DNA from: Candidatus Gastranaerophilales bacterium
GTDB lineage: Bacteria > Cyanobacteriota > Vampirovibrionia > Gastranaerophilales > Gastranaerophilaceae
Assembly: GCA_905235825.1 (NCBI GenBank)
Contig: CAJONH010000199.1
Location: 1 to 23,355 of the forward strand
DNA length: 23,355 nt
Direction of reading: 5' to 3'
Position numbers and translations under genes: made by a program. A model generated the notes under the pieces. That model worked only from the letters and a program-made list of their open reading frames with translations. It did not search any database and had not been told where the DNA came from. Numbering within the stretch: position 1 is the first letter of the stretch; the number at the start of each line of letters is the position of its first letter. Positions 7,133-14,805 of the stretch are shown here, piece after piece.

Positions 7133-8881
7133 TTATTTTATTCTTTTATTTAACTCCTCAGCTTTAAGTTGAGCTCTTCTGTATGCAAAGTATTGTTCTC
7201 TGTAATTTTCGTTATTAGCCTGATAATCTTTTTCAAGAGCTTTCATGTGCTTATTATAACCGGATTTCCACTTGGAATATTTGGAATAATAAGTTTCCCG
7301 ATCGCCGTCTTTTGCAGATGCAATACCGGTACTATAACTTCCTATTGATTTTGAAGTATTTGCAACATCTTCATTTATATCGGCAACAGCATCAAAATGC
7401 TCGGAAAATGTAGGTTCAGGATTACTTCTCAAATATTCCGACTTTGCATCCTGCATATAAATATCACGAGATAAAAATTCTATAGTTTCAGGTCTTTCAG
7501 CCTTCCAGCGTCCGTTTTCATCTTTTACGAGTTTTACGGAAACATTTTGTGTTTTTGTGCCTTTTCCATTAGTTTTACCTGCTTTGTTTACTGATTTACC
7601 GGTATTATTAGGCTTATTATCACTAAGAATTTTATTCATGTTCCTAGCTTCTTTATCTTGTTCTTTTTTAATTTTTTCTTTCTTTTCTTCCTGCTTTTCG
7701 GCTATTTTTTCTTTTTCTGCTCTTGACTCTTTCAAACGTTCAATAGGATCTTTTCTGCCTGTTTCTTCCTTTTTTACAGGTTCTTTTACTTCATGGGCTT
7801 TTGTATCTTCTGCATGAGCCTGTCTTGTTTGAGTTTTTGGTTCTGTATTACCCGAATTATTGGTTACACGATTAATAAAATCTTCTGCTTTATTGACCAT
7901 TTGTTCAAATTTACTCTGTTTTGGTGCTGACTTTGCACTAACATCGGTATCAGCCGCAGGTTCGTTAACCGTATCAGCTTTTCCTGAAACATTTCTTCCT
8001 GATACATTATCGCCATCTGATGCTATTCGTGAATCTTTTTCAGAACTTGCCGCCGCACCTGCCATTGCAGAATATCTTAATGCTTCGGTTGAATAATTAC
8101 CCGAAATTGCAGGAGAAGTTTTTCCTGTTAAATCCGATGGAGCACTTGAACCATCTTCTTTATTTGCAGGAGCTGGTGAAGGATGCTCAACTGTGTTTGC
8201 ACTATCCAAAGAACCTCCCTGATTTATTTCGGGCTGTTTATCTTTTGGTATAGAAGCAAGCTGTTCAGGATTTTCAGATACAATTCCTGTGGGATTTTCG
8301 CCGCTGACAGGCTTCCCATCCGCTGGTATTTCTGAAGGATTTCCCTGATTAACTGATGAGAACAGCTCAGGATTTTTTGCGGCATTCGTTAATGCATTAC
8401 TGAGAGATACAGTACTATCGTTGGCATTAGACGGTTTTACATCAGAAGATACTCCGGTCGAATTCATATTTAATGCTGCCGCTTGAATTGAAGCATAAGC
8501 TGATGCTGTAATTGATGCATCGGTTGCAGCAATTTCAGGTGCCTTTTTCATTACAGTTTCATTTACACTATCTAAAACAGCATTTGAAACAGGTGAAGAA
8601 CCTCCATCTGTTTTATCAAGACTTGCAATCATTTCTTCTGTTACAACAGGCGTTTCAGGCTCGGTATCACTCGAAACGCTTGCCGCTTTTTCAACGGTTT
8701 CAGGTTCCGATACGTCAAGCACATCGGCTTCAACCTTTGAATTTTCTATTGCCGTGGAGGTAATTATAGGTTCTTCATGAGCTGCTTCTTCTGCTGCTTC
8801 AACAGGTTCTTCCTCAACAGGTTCAACATCTGCTATATTACCGGCTGCTGCGGTATTTAAATCTACACTTATATCTGCCAT
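7133..8881 (-). CDS. Large low-complexity acidic-to-basic protein, unknown function
   Basis: I recognise no family. The 582 residues contain no cysteine. Residues 1-115 are strongly acidic (E/D, A, V, P). About 115-320 is Ser/Thr/Asn/Pro/Gly-rich and probably disordered. About 376-420 is a highly charged K/E coiled-coil candidate. About 445-582 looks more folded, with many Tyr and a basic, helical C-terminal end. There is no signal peptide or membrane segment. AAAGGAGG 6-7 nt before the ATG is one of the strongest ribosome sites in the window, so it is probably well expressed. Base composition is slightly less AT-rich than the neighbours. It lies between the helical protein and the kinase on the same strand. 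A scaffold, surface-associated or kinase-substrate role is possible but not shown. Confidence 0.65.
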   Translation of the reverse strand: MADISVDLNTAAAGNIADVEPVEEEPVEAAEEAAHEEPIITSTAIENSKVEADVLDVSEPETVEKAASVSSDTEPETPVVTEEMIASLDKTDGGSSPVSNAVLDSVNETVMKKAPEIAATDASITASAYASIQAAALNMNSTGVSSDVKPSNANDSTVSLSNALTNAAKNPELFSSVNQGNPSEIPADGKPVSGENPTGIVSENPEQLASIPKDKQPEINQGGSLDSANTVEHPSPAPANKEDGSSAPSDLTGKTSPAISGNYSTEALRYSAMAGAAASSEKDSRIASDGDNVSGRNVSGKADTVNEPAADTDVSAKSAPKQSKFEQMVNKAEDFINRVTNNSGNTEPKTQTRQAHAEDTKAHEVKEPVKKEETGRKDPIERLKESRAEKEKIAEKQEEKKEKIKKEQDKEARNMNKILSDNKPNNTGKSVNKAGKTNGKGTKTQNVSVKLVKDENGRWKAERPETIEFLSRDIYMQDAKSEYLRSNPEPTFSEHFDAVADINEDVANTSKSIGSYSTGIASAKDGDRETYYSKYSKWKSGYNKHMKALEKDYQANNENYREQYFAYRRAQLKAEELNKRIK

Positions 8882-8980
8882 AATCAGCCTCCTTTGTACT
8901 ATTGTTTATGTCGGTATTACTGAATTTTTCTTTAATTTTAATTAAAATCTTTTACAATTATTAATAAAATTTACATTGAA

Positions 8981-9889
8981 TTAAAATTTAAGTCCGCATT
9001 GTGCTATAACACTTCCAAAATCCTTACACAGTATTTCCGAAAATGTTTTCGGATCAATTTGTGTCGCTATTAACGATAAAATTTCACTCGGCATTTGTTC
9101 TACCATAGGAAGCATTTCTTTTGTTTCCAGTACTGTTAATGATTTTAAAACTTCTTCTTTTTTCATTTTTTGGAATGGGAAAACCATAGCCTCGGCTGAA
9201 AATTCTTCAAATAATTCTGGCTTTTCATGCAGTAAATTTGAAATAAGCTGCTGCTTTCCGTCCGCTTCCATAGCAAATACCACATTCATAAAGTCATCAT
9301 CCTCAAATTGACTTACTTGAGAAAGAATATTTTCACGGGATTCATAGCAGGATTGACCTGTATATGCTTCCATCATTTTCTGCAATTGTTCTTCATCTAT
9401 GTTTTCCATAGCAGCCATAATCATATCACGATTTAATTTATCGGAAGTTAAGAATTGATTTAAAAATTCTTCAGGTATTATTTTCAAAAATTTTTCTGCA
9501 TCCATTTGCGAAAGTACAACTTTTGCCAATGCTTCAGGACTCATTTTCATCATTAACTGAATTAAGACATCTTCATTAAATATACTTAATCCTAAAACCA
9601 TTTCATCCGGATCTAAAAACTGCATTATCATAAGTAAATCTTCGTGATTCATGTGCGATAGTATTAAATATCTGTTCATCGGATTAACAAGCTGAAACAG
9701 CTTAGATAATTCTTCGGGATTACTTGTTATCTGCATCAGCACTTTTGTTGCAGCCTGATTTCCCTGTTTTGCTTCAGCTTCCATTATTTGCTCTATGCTC
9801 AGGTTGCTTCGCCGATATCTTTGTATATCGGTATATCCTATATTATATCTGCTGCACAGATATGCAATATCTAAATCCAATGTAATCAT
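8981..9889 (-). CDS. Met-rich all-helical repeat protein, MgtE-N/FliG-like
   Basis: 302 residues, predicted all helical. From about residue 50 to 160 there are short units of the kind L-x-x-[MI]-x-P-E-x-[LF], such as MNHEDLLMIMQFLDPDEM and MKMSPEALAKVVLSQM. These resemble the superhelical repeats of the MgtE cytoplasmic N-domain and FliG middle domain. No channel or flagellar domain follows, so it may be a protein-interaction superhelix. There are 24 Met by my count (about 8%). No signal peptide is seen. The ribosome site is weak (GAG about 9 nt upstream). It is the first gene of the minus-strand trio and has its own promoter. Cellular role unknown. Confidence 0.65.
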   Translation of the reverse strand: MITLDLDIAYLCSRYNIGYTDIQRYRRSNLSIEQIMEAEAKQGNQAATKVLMQITSNPEELSKLFQLVNPMNRYLILSHMNHEDLLMIMQFLDPDEMVLGLSIFNEDVLIQLMMKMSPEALAKVVLSQMDAEKFLKIIPEEFLNQFLTSDKLNRDMIMAAMENIDEEQLQKMMEAYTGQSCYESRENILSQVSQFEDDDFMNVVFAMEADGKQQLISNLLHEKPELFEEFSAEAMVFPFQKMKKEEVLKSLTVLETKEMLPMVEQMPSEILSLIATQIDPKTFSEILCKDFGSVIAQCGLKF

Positions 9890-9923
9890 ATATATTCTCG
9901 TAAATAAATAATATATACTATAT

Positions 9924-9951
9924 ATTATATTAAAGTAAATTTAAAACTCAA
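9924..9951 (-). promoter_or_regulatory. Promoter of the Met-rich helical protein gene
   Basis: On the minus strand: TTGAGT (9951-9946), a 16-bp spacer, TATAAT (9929-9924). The predicted start near 9917 gives a leader of about 28 nt. It lies back to back with the leaderless promoter at 10005-10039. Confidence 0.55.
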
Positions 9952-10004
9952 AATTTTTAAAAAATTACAAATTGTTATAAAAATTTACAAAAAATATAAC
10001 GAAA

Positions 10005-10039
10005 TGGAAACAAATCCTTTGTTATTTTATAATTGTGTT
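10005..10039 (+). promoter_or_regulatory. Promoter of a leaderless mRNA (TPR protein)
   Basis: TGGAAA (10005-10010), a 17-bp spacer and a perfect TATAAT (10028-10033) are followed by TGTGTT and then ATG at 10040. This places the start of transcription on the ATG. It also argues against using the upstream in-frame ATG at 10004, which lies at the promoter's -35. Confidence 0.6.
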
Positions 10040-10627
10040 ATGAGGAAATTAATAAAATATATTTATATAATTATTGTGGCATTTTTATTTTGTACATCTT
10101 CATTTGCCGCTTTACCGCAGGACAAAAAGAATGAAATTACGGCATTATATAATTCTAATAATATAGATGAAGCATATTCACTTATATCTAAAATAAGTGA
10201 AAGTGAAAGAGATTTTGAAATATGGTACTTACTTGCGAATATAGCTCAAGACAAAGGCAGTAACGTTAATGCCGTATTTTTTCTTCAAAAATCAATAAAA
10301 TTAAATCCTGATTTCGATAAAGCCCACTATAATTTGGGAAATATTTATTTAGAGGAAAAACGTTATAATTTGGCTGTAAACGAATACAAACATGCTGTAA
10401 GAATAAAAAAAGATTTTCCTTTTTATTATTACAATATGGGATGTGCTTATTTAGGATTGAAAGATTATAAAAGTGCAAAAAATGCCTTTGAAAAAGCAAT
10501 AAAATTAAAAGCTGACGAAGCTGATTTTTATTATAATCTTGCTATAGCACATAAAAATCTTAATAATGATAAAGAAGTAAAAACGGCTATAGACTCATAT
10601 AACAAACTAAAGGATAAAAAATTATAA
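10040..10627 (+). CDS. Exported TPR-repeat protein
   Basis: 195 residues from ATG 10040. MRKLIKYIYIIIVAFLFCTS followed by SFA-ALPQ is a typical Sec signal peptide, with cleavage predicted after SFA. Starting at 10004 would add residues ahead of this signal and overlap the promoter, so 10040 is preferred. About four TPR units follow, with the W/Y-x-x-L/M-G/A and A-x-x-x-[FY]-x-x-A-[IV] pattern (for example AHYNLGNIY, YYYNMGCAY, YYNLAIAHK). It is probably a periplasmic protein-protein interaction adaptor, and nothing identifies its partner. The stop overlaps the ruvA start by one base (TAATG), so the two are translationally coupled. Confidence 0.82.
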   Translation: MRKLIKYIYIIIVAFLFCTSSFAALPQDKKNEITALYNSNNIDEAYSLISKISESERDFEIWYLLANIAQDKGSNVNAVFFLQKSIKLNPDFDKAHYNLGNIYLEEKRYNLAVNEYKHAVRIKKDFPFYYYNMGCAYLGLKDYKSAKNAFEKAIKLKADEADFYYNLAIAHKNLNNDKEVKTAIDSYNKLKDKKL

Positions 10628-11268
10628 TGTATGATTATATAAAGGGACATCTTGTATCAAAACAATTAAATTCATATAGAGGCAGTCATATTGTAGTTGA
10701 AACGGGAAATATAGGATACGTTATTAATACGGGTAAAAGTACAATAGAGCGTTTATCTGACAATGATGAAATAAAAATTTATGTTTCGTTAACACACAAA
10801 GAAGATTCAATGACTCTTACAGGATTTATTACAAAAGAAGAACGAGATATATTTAATATACTGCAGAGTGTTTCCGGTATAGGTGTTAAAATGGCGCTTA
10901 TGATTTTGGAGGAATTTTCAATATCGGAACTTATTGATATTATGATTAGAGAAGATTTCAAAGAACTTTCAAGAGCAAAAGGCGTAGGAGCTAAAGTTGC
11001 ACAAAAAATTATTATTGAACTTAAAGATAAACTTATAAATTGGTCAAATGTTACCCCTGTTGATGTCGGTGATATTGAACATCCTTCAAATATAAATCAA
11101 GATACTGTTGTAGAAGTTCAAAGCGTATTAATTTCACTGGGCTACAGTGTAAACGAAGCAAAAAATGCAATAAAAGAAGTCTTAAATTATAAAAAAGATG
11201 CCTTAAAATCAGAAGATATTTTAAAATACTCGCTTGAATATCTTTCAAGACAAGATAGTATAAAATAA
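10627..11268 (+). CDS. ruvA: Holliday junction branch migration protein RuvA
   Basis: RuvA binds four-way junctions as a tetramer and positions RuvB rings. 213 residues, close to the usual 190-210. The N-terminal OB-fold domain (MYDYIKGHLVSKQ, about 1-65) leads to two helix-hairpin-helix motifs, QSVSGIGVKMAL and RAKGVGAKVAQKI. A C-terminal helical domain III (about 160-213) is the RuvB contact. No ruvB or ruvC is in the window, so the subunits are encoded apart. It is coupled to the TPR gene by a TAATG overlap. Confidence 0.95.
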   Translation: MYDYIKGHLVSKQLNSYRGSHIVVETGNIGYVINTGKSTIERLSDNDEIKIYVSLTHKEDSMTLTGFITKEERDIFNILQSVSGIGVKMALMILEEFSISELIDIMIREDFKELSRAKGVGAKVAQKIIIELKDKLINWSNVTPVDVGDIEHPSNINQDTVVEVQSVLISLGYSVNEAKNAIKEVLNYKKDALKSEDILKYSLEYLSRQDSIK

Positions 11269-11347
11269 TATAATAATACTTAAATTTAATCATAAGAGGG
11301 ATAATATTTTTTTTCGACCGGCATATTTTTTATAAAAAGGAGAAAAT

Positions 11348-11653
11348 ATGTTAAAAAAAGTAGATGAAAAAAATTTTGATGAATATATACAAAACGGTGT
11401 AAAATTTATTGCATTTTCCGCTCCGTGGTGCGGATACTGCCAAAAACAAAAGCCGATTTTAGAGGAACTTTCCGATAAAAATATTGAAATAGCAGAAATA
11501 AATCCTGACGATAATCCGAATATTACCAATAAATATGATGTTCACGCTTTTCCGTCATTTTTATTATTCAGAGAAGGAAAAATGATTGGCAAATTTGCGG
11601 GATATCGTCCCAAATATGATCTTTTAAATACAATTATGGATTATTTAAAATAG
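11348..11653 (+). CDS. Thioredoxin-family protein with CGYC active site
   Basis: 101 residues, one thioredoxin fold, cytosolic (no signal peptide). The active site reads APWCGYC (Cys 28 and 31) instead of the usual WCGPC. The cis-Pro loop is AFPSF. Replacing Pro by Tyr in the CxxC loop normally makes the disulfide more oxidising, so it may act as a disulfide reductase with altered potential or in a glutaredoxin-like role. AAGGAG about 6 nt before the ATG confirms the start. It converges with dut, leaving only about 10 bases between stops. Confidence 0.88.
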   Translation: MLKKVDEKNFDEYIQNGVKFIAFSAPWCGYCQKQKPILEELSDKNIEIAEINPDDNPNITNKYDVHAFPSFLLFREGKMIGKFAGYRPKYDLLNTIMDYLK

Positions 11654-11663
11654 CACCGCAAAT

Positions 11664-12098
11664 TTATTTGCCTGTAGAGCCAAAACCGCCTTCACCTCTG
11701 ACAGATTCTGAAAGTTCGGTTGTAACTTCTATTTCAGCTTTTTCAACTTTCATTATAACCATCTGTGCAATTCTATCGTCGGGTTTTATTGTATATTCTT
11801 CATTTGAAAGATTTACAAGCCCGACGCATACCTCGCCTCTATAATCTGCATCTACGGTTCCTACCGCATTAATAAGCGTTATTCCGTGTTTAACGGATAA
11901 TCCGCTTCTTGCTCTTATTTGAGCTTCATATTCTATCGGAATTTCTATTTTTATACCTGTTGGAACCAAAACTCTTTCAAGCGGTTTTAATGTGATTTCT
12001 TTGTCTGTTGCCGCATATAAATCCATACCTGAAGAACCTTCGGTTTTATATTCGGGAAGATGTTTATTATGTTCCATTCTGATTATTTTCATTTTCAT
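11664..12098 (-). CDS. dut: dUTP diphosphatase (dUTPase)
   Basis: Hydrolyses dUTP to dUMP and pyrophosphate, keeping uracil out of DNA and supplying dTMP synthesis. It is a homotrimer. 144 residues, normal length. All five motifs are visible: GMDLYA, RARSGLS, GTVDADYRGE, DRIAQMV and the C-terminal RGEGGFGSTG. It is the last gene of the minus-strand operon that begins at 16911. It starts one base after the stop of the membrane protein gene, with AAGGAG inside that gene about 12 nt upstream. Confidence 0.96.
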   Translation of the reverse strand: MKMKIIRMEHNKHLPEYKTEGSSGMDLYAATDKEITLKPLERVLVPTGIKIEIPIEYEAQIRARSGLSVKHGITLINAVGTVDADYRGEVCVGLVNLSNEEYTIKPDDRIAQMVIMKVEKAEIEVTTELSESVRGEGGFGSTGK

Positions 12099-12099
12099 A

Positions 12100-13095
12100 T
12101 TATTTTACTGCTCCTTGATTTGATATTTCCTGAAATATAAATAACGGCTGTACATTTGATATTGAAAGATTTTTGGATAAATTATATTCTCCTTTTAATT
12201 TCATCGTATATTTTTGAGCCGCTTTTCTTTCATAAACATTTTTAAATCTTTCCGTTAATATAAAAATATTCATAAAATTCAAAGAAAGAATTGTATCCAT
12301 TATATCTAATTCTTTTTCTACTGCCGATAATAAAGGAGCCGTACTCATTACATAATTAAACTGTACATCAATATCATATTGTTTAAATTCGGAAATTATA
12401 GAATTAATTGTAGGACGAATATAGCAGATAAAATCATCTACATAATTAAAATTTTTATACACAAAAAATAAATTTTTTCTATAATATCCTTTTTGCTGCG
12501 GAAGTGATGATTTTATATTGTCTAAAATCATTTTATTTACACGCTGCCGCCAATCCTCAACTTCTTGAAAAGTCAGTTCACTGACAGAGGACTCATTTTT
12601 CATTTTATGTATATGAGGATGAATAATAAAAATTAATACTGCATTTTCATCAAAATAAGATGAATCGTGCATATTATTCTCACGTACATAAGCACCACCC
12701 ATTGGTATTGGTCTGGCTCTTTTTGGTTTCGCATTTTTTTTCTGTTCCAAATATTTTTCAAGTTCTTCCTGTAAATTTGAAATTTTTTGGTATAAATTAC
12801 CTGAAAAGAACTCGCATAATAATCCCGTGCAAAGTGAAATCGTTCCAATTATAGCCAATGAAAAATCGGCACTTAAACCTGCCGGTTTATAAAACGTGCT
12901 AACAAATTTATACGGCAGAATAAAAAGCCAATTAAACATGTATAACCAATCAAGTGCAAAACAATTTAAAAACCAAAATAAAAATGACACAAACGCATAA
13001 AAAAACAAAACAAATTTTAATACTTTCGCCCATATTAATATGCGTGAAAATTTATTTATTTGTTTTTTTAAGTCATCACCTCTGTTATATGCCAT
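12100..13095 (-). CDS. Membrane-anchored protein of unknown function
   Basis: I recognise no family. 331 residues. Long hydrophobic stretches at about 23-65 (probably two helices) and 79-99 predict two to three membrane segments. A short coiled-coil candidate follows (NLQEELEKYLEQKK, about 106-119). The C-terminal ~200 residues are predicted soluble and cytoplasmic, mixed alpha/beta, with no Cys/His metal motif or nucleotide-binding loop that I can find. The ribosome site is weak (CGGA). It sits between panC (7-base gap) and dut (1-base gap), so it is certainly part of the operon, but the neighbours do not reveal its role. Confidence 0.7.
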   Translation of the reverse strand: MAYNRGDDLKKQINKFSRILIWAKVLKFVLFFYAFVSFLFWFLNCFALDWLYMFNWLFILPYKFVSTFYKPAGLSADFSLAIIGTISLCTGLLCEFFSGNLYQKISNLQEELEKYLEQKKNAKPKRARPIPMGGAYVRENNMHDSSYFDENAVLIFIIHPHIHKMKNESSVSELTFQEVEDWRQRVNKMILDNIKSSLPQQKGYYRKNLFFVYKNFNYVDDFICYIRPTINSIISEFKQYDIDVQFNYVMSTAPLLSAVEKELDIMDTILSLNFMNIFILTERFKNVYERKAAQKYTMKLKGEYNLSKNLSISNVQPLFIFQEISNQGAVK

Positions 13096-13102
13096 ATTTC
13101 CG

Positions 13103-13963
13103 TTATCTTATTATTATGTTATCTATAAGTCTTGTTTTACCTGATTTTGCTGCAATTGCAACTAATGTATTTTGTTGAATTTCTTCAACCGGTTCAAAAG
13201 TATCAAAACTTCTAAATTCTAAATATTCCAACTCCAAATTTTTATCTAAAACAGCTATAGCAGAATCAAAAAGAACTTTTGTGTCTTTTACTCCGGTCGA
13301 ATATATTTTTTCAATTTGTTTTAATGCTTTATTTATTGTTAATGCATTTTTTCTTTCTTCCGTATTTAAATATGTATTTCTTGAACTTAATGCAAGTCCG
13401 TCATCTTCCCTTACTATAGGACATTGTATTATTGTTAAATCCAAATTTAAATCTTTAACCATTTTTTTTAATATAAATAATTGCTGAGCATCTTTTTGTC
13501 CGAAAAATGCAAAATCGGGATTAACTATGTTAAAAAGTTTTAATACAACCGTTGCAACACCGTCAAAATGTCCTGGTCTTGATTTACCGCACATACAATC
13601 AACAATATTATATGCAGGGCATACAAATGTTAAGTCGGTATTTGAGAGTCTGTTATTTTCTCCGTACATTTCTGATGGCGAAGGGGAAAAAACAATATCA
13701 ACTCCGTTTTTTTCACAAACATCCAAATCTTTTTCTATTGTACGGGGATATTTGTCGTAGTCTTCATTCGGACCGAACTGAATAGGATTGACAAATACGC
13801 TCACAACAACTTTATCGCAATGTTCTTTTGCTTTTTTTATCAGAGATTCATGTCCTTTGTGAAGAGCCCCCATTGTAGGTACAAGTCCTATTTTTAAACC
13901 TTCCCGCTTCCATTGTTTTATATTATTTTTTACTTCATTAATTTTATTTAAGAGTATTGTCAA
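13103..13963 (-). CDS. panC: Pantothenate synthetase (pantoate-beta-alanine ligase)
   Basis: Joins pantoate and beta-alanine with ATP to make pantothenate, the coenzyme A precursor. 286 residues. Signatures: LVPTMGALHKGH (ATP-binding HIGH-like), FVNPIQFGPNEDY, CGKSRPGHFDGV, FFGQKDAQQ, and VREDDGLALSSRN. The start is a TTG codon preceded by a GGAGAAGG ribosome site. It lies inside the last 20 bases of panB, so translation is probably coupled. Many cyanobacteria carry PanC fused to cytidylate kinase; this one is stand-alone. panD and panE are not in the window. Confidence 0.96.
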   Translation of the reverse strand: MTILLNKINEVKNNIKQWKREGLKIGLVPTMGALHKGHESLIKKAKEHCDKVVVSVFVNPIQFGPNEDYDKYPRTIEKDLDVCEKNGVDIVFSPSPSEMYGENNRLSNTDLTFVCPAYNIVDCMCGKSRPGHFDGVATVVLKLFNIVNPDFAFFGQKDAQQLFILKKMVKDLNLDLTIIQCPIVREDDGLALSSRNTYLNTEERKNALTINKALKQIEKIYSTGVKDTKVLFDSAIAVLDKNLELEYLEFRSFDTFEPVEEIQQNTLVAIAAKSGKTRLIDNIIIR

Positions 13964-14804
13964 GTTTTTCCTTCTCCTCTTTTGGCAGTTTAAAAATATG
14001 TTCTTCCGAAGGGAAGATAATATTTTTTACTTCATTACCGTATTGTGAAATTGCATTTTTAATTATCTCTTTTATATTAACATATTGTTTGGAAAATTTG
14101 GGAGTATTTCCGTAAAATCTTCCGAGAACATCATCAATAACAAGCACCTGTCCATCGCAGTATCTGCCTGCACCAATTCCTATAGTCGGAATTGTTAAAT
14201 TTTCACTAATATATTTTGCTGATTCTTCACTTACCATTTCAAGTACAATTGCAAATACACCGGCATCTTCAAGTTTCTTAGCAATTTCCAACATTTTTAT
14301 TGTATTTTCATAAGATTTTCCTTGAACGTAATATCCGCCTATAGTATTAATATATTGCGGAGTAAAGCCCAAATGACCGGTTACACTTATTCCCGCCTGA
14401 GTTAATGCTTTTATCTGCGATATTATAAAATCCGAACCGCCTTCTATTTTTACGGCATTAGCTCCTGCTTGAATTAGTTTTCCCGCATTCATCAAAGTTT
14501 GTTCGGTTGATATTTGAAAAGACAGAAATGGCATATCTGCAATAAGCAAAGCTCTTTTTACACCACGTGAAACAGCAGATGTAAAAACAAGCATATCATT
14601 CATTGTGACGTTTACTGTATCATCATATCCAAGCATTGTCATTCCGAGAGAATCACCTACCAAAATGGAGTCAATACCTGCTTCATCAACATATTTTGCT
14701 GTTGCAAAATCATAAGCGGTAAGCATTGTAATTTTTTCTCCCGCTTCTTTCATTTTCTGAAAAGATTTAGATGTTCTACGTTTTATTGATGTTTCATTAC
14801 TCAT
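13944..14804 (-). CDS. panB: 3-methyl-2-oxobutanoate hydroxymethyltransferase
   Basis: Makes ketopantoate from ketoisovalerate and methylene-tetrahydrofolate, the first committed step of pantothenate synthesis. 286 residues from ATG 14804. The frame is open to 14855, but the extra 17 residues (MQEVFITGIKKIRRRNN) lie inside yvcK and are not family-like, so the start next to the yvcK stop is preferred. Signatures: MLTAYDFATAKYVDEAG, LVGDSLGM (Mg-binding Asp), NAVKIEGG, TGHLGFTPQ and IGIGAG. Its stop overlaps panC by 20 bases. Confidence 0.94.
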   Translation of the reverse strand: MSNETSIKRRTSKSFQKMKEAGEKITMLTAYDFATAKYVDEAGIDSILVGDSLGMTMLGYDDTVNVTMNDMLVFTSAVSRGVKRALLIADMPFLSFQISTEQTLMNAGKLIQAGANAVKIEGGSDFIISQIKALTQAGISVTGHLGFTPQYINTIGGYYVQGKSYENTIKMLEIAKKLEDAGVFAIVLEMVSEESAKYISENLTIPTIGIGAGRYCDGQVLVIDDVLGRFYGNTPKFSKQYVNIKEIIKNAISQYGNEVKNIIFPSEEHIFKLPKEEKEKLDNTLK

Positions 14805-14805
14805 A

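Noticed and set aside
8020..8763. Several plus-strand frames of 77-86 codons opposite the acidic protein
   Set aside because: They are explained as shadows of a low-complexity gene: Leu/Gln/His- or Phe/Ser-rich composition, no ribosome sites.
1028..9990. Recurring AATTTACA in several intergenic regions (1028, 8968, 9981) as a regulon box
   Set aside because: In DNA about 70-85% A+T such 8-mers are expected often. Positions relative to promoters are not consistent.
10004..10039. Upstream in-frame ATG (10004) as the TPR gene start
   Set aside because: It would add 12 residues before a perfect signal peptide and would place the coding start on the promoter's -35. ATG 10040 fits the signal peptide and the -10 spacing.
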